Shown here in pieces: positions 58,294 to 64,000 of a stretch of 64,000 nucleotides of DNA (its first letter is position 1; every line of letters starts with the position of its first letter). The translations under genes were made by a program, and so were the position numbers. Source of the stretch: Gigaspora rosea (taxonomy: Eukaryota > Glomeromycota > Glomeromycetes > Diversisporales > Gigasporaceae); assembly GCA_003550325.1 (NCBI GenBank), contig QKWP01001192.1, forward strand, positions 82,865-146,864. Direction: 5' to 3'. The notes beneath the pieces were generated by a model. The model made no database searches. It had not been told where the DNA came from and saw only the letters and a program-made list of their open reading frames with translations.

Positions 58294-59223
58294 CTACTTT
58301 TGCAGTTGGCGACTCTTTCTCATTTTTATCACCTTCTTTTTATTTTTAACCTTTTTATTTGGTAATGTTTCTTTTGCTGACTTCCATATTGCTAACTCAA
58401 TAATGTTCCATAGCTGATCTATACAGACCTTTGGAACAGATAAATAATCTGAATCTATGTCTAGTTTATCTTTTAGAAGCCAAAAGGCAACCTCTTTTTT
58501 AGCTTGTTCCATAAAGCTGCCCTATTTGTTCCAATTTTCCTTTGTTGCCTTGTCAAGTTTCCAAACTACTTGTGCTGACGAAGATTGACTTGTTTTACTT
58601 TCTGTAGCTATGCTATTACCCTTTGCTAAAAAGATTTCAACTAAAAGCAAGTTGTGATTACTGCCTGTTATTGTTCCTATTTCTTGAATATCTGCTTTTA
58701 AAGCCTTGCTCATTAAGTTTTCTGACAACTATATTTGGTCTATTCTTGTACTTGTATGTTCGTTACTCCAAGTATATTTCCTGGCATTAGGGTTTAGTCT
58801 TCTAAATGCATCAACAAACAGTTTTCTTTCTAACCATGTAAAAAGAGTAGAGTGTTTAAAATTTGGCTTTTGTGTGGATTTGTCCATTAACTTGCTTGGT
58901 ATGTGATTAAAGTCTCCTATTAGCACGATTTGCCAGATCTTCTCATTTTTGTTGATGATTTTTTTGATAACCATTTTTGCACTTGCTTTATCACTTGGAG
59001 GTATATAGGCTACAATTACAAGTAACTTATATTTTTTAAGAAACAAGTAAAAGTAAGCACACATTAGATATTCATTAAACCATTCTATTTTCCCTATATG
59101 ATGTTCAATGTCTCTATGTATCAAAAGTTCCATGCCTGACCCTTTGAGTTTGTTCAAAGTGACACTCAACCAAAAACTTCTAAAAAAGTCCAAATCCTTT
59201 CCATAAACTTTGCTTCCCTTCAC
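58294..59223 (-). CDS. LINE APE-type endonuclease region
   Basis: Frames 58729-59223, 58522-58728 and 58294-58512 encode an exonuclease-endonuclease-phosphatase domain: YKLLVIVAYIPPSDKA, IVLIGDFNHIP, FRRLNPNARKYTWSNEHTST and RIDQI, then TGSNHNLLLVEIFL, where SNH replaces the usual SDH. The Asp change would weaken catalysis. The frames abut with a stop between RIDQI and MSENL. It belongs to the same LINE as the RT downstream on the minus strand. Confidence 0.75.
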
Positions 59224-59599
59224 CCAAATTGTTTCTGCACCTCCAATTATATCTATTTTTCTCTCAATTGCCTATGATGTTAAAAAATTTACTCTATGAA
59301 ACTGCATCTTAAAACCATAATATTATGAAATGCACACACTATACTCCTTCTCTGCGTCCCCCCAAAAGTGCAACACTCTTACAACAATTGAATGTTGCAC
59401 CAATCTCCATTATAACTGGGGTGCCTTTCAGGAGCGTTGGGACTATTCTAGCTCTTGTTTTCTTCAATTCTGTTGAGACGTCTCAAAATTTCCTCCAAAA
59501 TGCTCCTTTCCTCTAACTTGGCACTTTAAGAGGATGTAGAAAGCACATTTTTTCTTGTTACTTTTATCTCTGCTATCGTGTCTCTATTATCGCATTGAT

Positions 59600-60819
59600 T
59601 TTCTCTTAAAACATTCTTTTCTTTTCTCCTTTCATGCGATCAACTTCTAGAGTTGACTTCCAATGATATCCTTCTTCTTGTTTTGGAAAAATCATTGTTT
59701 CCACCATATTTCTCTCTCTTTTGGTCGAAGCCACAAAATTCTTCTTTTCGTAAAATTCTCTATTTTCATTAAATAGTCTGCCGTTTTTCTTACATGAGTT
59801 GAGTTTAAAGTTTCTATCTATTCCTTTCCAAAAGAGGGAGTTACTTTCATAGTTGACTTGAATTTGAACAGCTTTCTCCAAATCCTCTTTGTAGTCAAAG
59901 TATACGAAGACTAACCCTTTCAGATTACCATTGCTATTTACTGGTATAAAGATTTCTTTGCTTTGAGTTGTTTAAGTTGTCTAAACAACAAAACCTCCAT
60001 TGTGTTCCTTGGTATGCCTTCTAATACTACTCTAAATGTCTTCCTTTCCTCCATGATTTCTTCCTGTTTAATACTTTTTGAAATTCTGATGAGCCATCTT
60101 CCTATCGGAAGAGCTTATATGTTTTCGAGTATATTCTTATATCTTGAGTTCTTGTAAGTTATGTCTACAACTGTATTTTGTTGTATTTATTTGTTGACCA
60201 AGTAATGTTTCTAACTTTTCCATAATAGCTCATTAGTCTCTTGATTGATAAGTTACATTTTTAAGTAGAACATTCCAGATTGTATAAGTTTCTTGCATGT
60301 CAAGGTCTTCTTGTTTAATTTAAAGTAGATCATTCTTTTTGCTGTTTTGGTCCAATTTCACTTGATTAACCTTGTCTTCTGACAACATAATTACATCATC
60401 CTCCATATTTTCTTTCAGTTGAATACTTGCTTCACTTGAGGTTTCATATTCGAATTTGAGCTTGTCTTCTAGAATTTGAGTACCATAATCAGTTGTTTCA
60501 CACTCTAGCTGTAAAAGAGTTTCAATTCTCGTCTGTTTTATTGCCTCCATAAACTTAATACTTTCCTTTGACTCCTTTTTCTGTATTTCTCTAAGTTGTT
60601 TCTCTGATAACTTTGGATAATTTTCTAAAAGAAGTCTAATAATACATATCTCTCTACTATGATAGTTTGTATAGCTTCTGCTATTTCTTGATCTATTACT
60701 TGAGTTCTTATGCATTCTCTCTTTAGTATGTCCATATGGCCTAAACCACTGTACTTTATAGTCTGGCAACCGTTACTAAGGAATCTAACTTTCCATTCTG
60801 GAACTTGCATTCTGTTCAT
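59600..60819 (-). pseudogene. LINE ORF1-like region
   Basis: Frames 60625-60819, 60320-60769 and 59606-59881 are rich in Lys, Glu and Gln. The middle one has KLSEKQLREIQKKESKESIK, suggestive of a coiled coil. The last contains FWKGIDRNFKLNS. No CCHC knuckle or named domain is recognised; ORF1 identity rests on position upstream of the endonuclease. Confidence 0.5.
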
Positions 60820-60830
60820 TGATTATCTCA

Positions 60831-61394
60831 GAGATTGTTATACCAGATTTGATTCGCTGTACATGTGACTCGATTGTTTATTTAACTTTGGTTTGTTTTG
60901 TTGCATTTGCAGATCACACGCTTGTTGTTGTTTGTTTGTTGTTTAAGTGATCTACAATTTAGGGTCAAACACAATTTCCCAAAATTTTCAAAAAATTTTT
61001 CGAAAAAAATTTTAAAGTTTGAATTTGTACAATAGTGATGCTCCTTTTCTTCTAGGTTGTATTAGCAAACTCTATGTTATTTCCTCTTGTCCTTCTTTTT
61101 TCTTAGGATGTTTTTGGTTGTTTCCTAAGTTACTTTTCCTGTTTACTACTCTTTTCCTTTCTTGCCAAATTTGGAAAAGTTGATCAGCAGAGGATTTTAT
61201 AATTTATTTATTTTCTTATATTTAAATACAAATATAGCAAAAATATAATTATTATTTTCAAATATTATTGTATTAACCCTTGCTTTGCTTCAGAGCATAC
61301 ATAATATATTAATTATTTTGATTCTAACCAATTATTGAATTATTTATAATAATACATGTTAGTATTTTAATATAGACAATTATCTTTTATCACT
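60831..61394. other. 5' flank of the LINE, nothing recognised
   Basis: It may include the LINE 5' UTR (tgttgttgtttgtttg near 60925). No other signal. Confidence 0.4.
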
Positions 61395-61705
61395 AGTGAG
61401 ATGCATTGCTACCCCCTGATCAACTAATCATTTTGTTTGTTTTGATTTTATATTAATCAAAACAAAACAAATAGCGGCCAGGTTAGGGTTGGAGTTAGGG
61501 TTAGTAGAAGCATGATTAAATAATTTCTTTAACCCAAAATTTTGCAAGAAATTTTTTTTGCTAAAAAAAAATTGTAGTTTCATAGTCAAAATTTTAAATT
61601 AAAAGTGATTTTTAAAAAATAGCTGTTTCGCTTCAATTTCATATTACACCTGATTTTGCATTCTGATTGGTCGATCAGAGGTGGCAATGCATTGCACCGG
61701 CAATA
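61395..61705. mobile_element. MITE with internal TTAGGG motif, copy 3
   Basis: gatgcattgctaccccctga and the complement of ggtggcaatgcattg are terminal, while ggttagggttggagttaggg and ttttgcaagaaatttttttt are internal, as in 54219-54523. Confidence 0.7.
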
Positions 61706-61870
61706 AATATAACTCTCTTTAATATATAGATTTTATTTAAATATTTAAATATTTAAAAAAATAAATCAAAGATATATTTATAGTAAAATTGCAGGCAAAT
61801 TTGCTTGCAATTGCTTACTATTTAAGAAATAGTCAGATATATTGATAATAAATTAAATTTAAAATTTTGG

Positions 61871-62413
61871 TTAATTGATGATCTGGATAAGATTGGCACT
61901 ATTACTATATTGGGACAATAGTAAATTTTGGGGATAAATACAATATAAACCTTTATTATATGCTGAAATCTGACAACTGTGACTATAGTAAGTAATTTTT
62001 TTATTATGTTAACAGCTCAGGTCAATTAATTAAAAGTTGTAGAGCTCACTGGGACGCATCTAATAGTGGTTAGATCATTCAAATTGGCCCAGTGTACGTT
62101 GAGATATCATTAAAAAACAATTGGCCTACTATATAAAATTTTATGTAAACAAACTAGAAATTTTATATAGTTGGCCAATCGTTTTTTAGCGATATCTCAG
62201 TATACATTGGGCTGATTTGAATGATCTAACTACCATTGGATGTGTCTCAGTGAGCTCTACAACTTTCAATTAATTGACTTGAGCTGTTAACTTAATAAAA
62301 AAATCACTTACCATAGTCATGGTTGTCAGATTTCAGCATATAATAAAAAACATATAATTTTTCTCAAATTCTAATATAAAAATAGTGCTGATCTTATCCG
62401 GATCAGTAATTAA
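61871..62413. repeat. Imperfect 543-bp palindrome
   Basis: ttaattgatgatctggataa at the left and the complement of ttatccggatcagtaattaa at the right; the centre is near 62145. The inner arms contain gggacgcatctaatagtgg and ttgagatatcattaaaaaac, homologous to the palindrome at 24103-24635. Confidence 0.85.
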
Positions 62414-62634
62414 AAAAATTATCAGTTATCAAAATATCTGTCTTATATCTATAGAATAATAGCCTAATAATATATAAAATTTAAAACTTTAAGTTAAAAA
62501 AAAGAGATAATATTGATATATAGTTTAGACCAATTTCTAGATAATAGCAGGCCAATTATTTGAAGATATTAGAAAAATGTTTTTGACTTTGACTAGTGTA
62601 TCAGAATATTAGCCAAAATCTTGTCCAAATATCA

Positions 62635-63050
62635 ACCCTATAAAATAAGTGGTCTGTGTAGGCACGTGTTTCTATGAAGAGACACCGGTTGAGTGTGAAA
62701 CGGGCAGATGTCCGGGTTTGTACGTCTGTATACTGTGTTGGCATGTTAAATTGGTCTGAATTGGACTGTTTACCAGGCATTTTGGACCGTAAATGGACCA
62801 GGTTTTGCTGCACTTTACTAAACCAAAACCTACGGGTTTTGGCATGGGTAATTAGATGTAAAATAACATGATAAAATGTGCATAGTATTGACATGTGCAT
62901 TGGGTGGCACTTATGTAAAACGTAATATACGTGCCATTCTGTCATGTTTTGGTTTGTGTTTCATGCCTTTACGTGCCACATGACACGTGCCTATCCAGAC
63001 AACCTCGAGCCAACCCGTACCAACACCCGGTCCACTTTTCTTATAGGGCA
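62635..63050. repeat. Less AT-rich inverted-repeat unit
   Basis: ccctataaaataagtgg at the left and the complement of ccacttttcttataggg at the right bracket about 416 bp of clearly higher GC. Frames on both strands are open by composition but have no recognised family. Target duplication not clear. Confidence 0.5.
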
Positions 63051-64000
63051 ACCAAATATTGTCTGAGTATTAGCCAAATAGTGTTTTAAAAGTCAAGAGA
63101 ATACATTAATGACTAATTAATTATTAAAAAACATAACAGATATATTGATACAATATTATATAAATGATGAAAAAATTTTTGTAAAATAGCCAATACAATA
63201 TCTTATGATTTATCTAATTGTGAATACATTACCAAAATATCAACTAAATATTCCTAATATCTTCTTTATAATTTCACTAATCTTCATACCAATATATGAA
63301 TATTTTTTACCAACTTATAACCAATATGCATCTATCGGCCTTTTTTAATACCCTATCAATCTTGTTATTTGTTGACATCATCTCGGCCTGCTATCTCCAT
63401 AGGCGACTATTAGATGATACCAGCATAATATTTTTGATTTCAACCAGTGTATAAAAGTAATAGTAGACAGTTAAATATTTTTCGCATAAACAGGTAACTA
63501 TAAACATATATCACAGGATTCGGTAGGAATCTACAACTTTCTATTCGGGTTTTAAACCAAGGTTCGAATCTTTTTTATTATAAGTGGAAAGTTTTCTATA
63601 AAAGCTGAAATCTTTCATATACTAATTAATTATAATTATGTAAGGTGCAATAATAATGACATTAATTTAAGATTTCATAAAATTGATCGACAAAATCGAT
63701 TTGTCTTTACAAATAAATTATTATCAAAAGACGCGATCAAAAAAATTCAATTCGCGCATTACCGATTTTTTTCTAGCAATTTTTGTGGCAAACAATTGGC
63801 ACAGTGTAACAAAAAGAAGTTACAGTTTAAAAAATTTAATTAGTCGAACACTTTAAAATATTACATTAACGGGAATTTTTCCTCTGTTTTGCTCTATATG
63901 CTCTAGTTAATAAACGAACGTTTTTTGCGAATTGGCATTGATAGCCAAAAATTTAAAACTGTAATTATGTAAAGTTGTTTTTCATGATGCTATATGAGTT
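63051..64000. other. AT-rich DNA, nothing recognised
   Basis: No frame, repeat match or RNA gene could be supported to the end of the window. Confidence 0.5.

Larger units (their letters stand above)
55290..60830 (-). mobile_element. LINE with ORF1, endonuclease and RT, minus strand
   Basis: In minus-strand order: ORF1-like frames, APE endonuclease, RT with an intact YADD, then a post-RT region ending at 55294. The RNase H and zinc knuckle are missing at this end, and matching sequences are found at 42184-45418. It carries two insertions (56202-57114 and 58075-58227). No target duplication was identified because its 3' end is displaced. Confidence 0.8.

Noticed and set aside
62601-62945. 114-codon minus-strand frame as a gene
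   Set aside because: It lies in the inverted-repeat island with frames open on both strands, indicating base composition rather than coding constraint.

Overview
The window is AT-rich eukaryotic nuclear DNA, very likely from a fungus. One host gene pair is split by many short GT-AG introns, and almost everything else is transposable elements. The extreme AT content, the nested LINEs carrying RNase H domains, the MULE and hAT-like and Harbinger-like MITEs, and a LodA-like gene in a eukaryote together suggest a large repeat-rich fungal genome, perhaps Glomeromycotina. That assignment is inference. No rRNA, convincing tRNA or CRISPR array was found. Layout: 1-10 kb is repeats only. It holds MITEs with recognisable target-site duplications, GC-rich islands, two large inverted repeats, and an N sitting exactly between two copies of a 92-bp repeat. 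10-19.3 kb is the only clear host-gene island. A minus-strand gene (10011-15700, 18 exons modelled) encodes a LodA-like quinoprotein-type oxidase fused to a VioB-type ferritin-like domain. A divergent plus-strand gene (17360-19249, 3 exons) encodes a LodB-like FAD protein, the family that matures LodA in bacteria. The pair looks like one functional unit behind a shared 1.66-kb intergenic region. Exon phases agree throughout, apart from five single-base frameshifts, mostly at homopolymers. 19.3-24.9 kb is MITEs, a short LINE 3' fragment with a 14-bp duplication, and a 533-bp palindrome. 24.9-45.4 kb is a nest of transposons. A LINE has its 3' end split by a 17.2-kb DNA transposon (25006-42182, termini AGGACCCCGAAC, 8-bp target duplication) that carries a long, broken multi-exon transposase gene. 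That transposon is itself interrupted by a 7.8-kb LINE (27105-34885), a non-autonomous copy of its own family, and at least four MITEs. 45.4-51.7 kb has a decayed Mutator-like element (MULE) with 43-bp inverted repeats, a TTAA MITE whose empty site is visible 4 kb away, and a ~180-bp tandem repeat. 51.7-60.8 kb has a 5'-truncated LINE (plus strand) and a longer LINE (minus strand) with endonuclease and reverse transcriptase; the reverse-transcriptase frame is restored when a TA-flanked insertion is removed. 60.8-64 kb is MITEs, a 543-bp palindrome and a less AT-rich island. A recurring ~100-bp module centred on a TCTCA-N-TGAGA-like core sits inside many otherwise unrelated inverted-repeat elements across the window. 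This module, the 17-kb transposon family and the LodA-ferritin/LodB pair are the most interesting contents.
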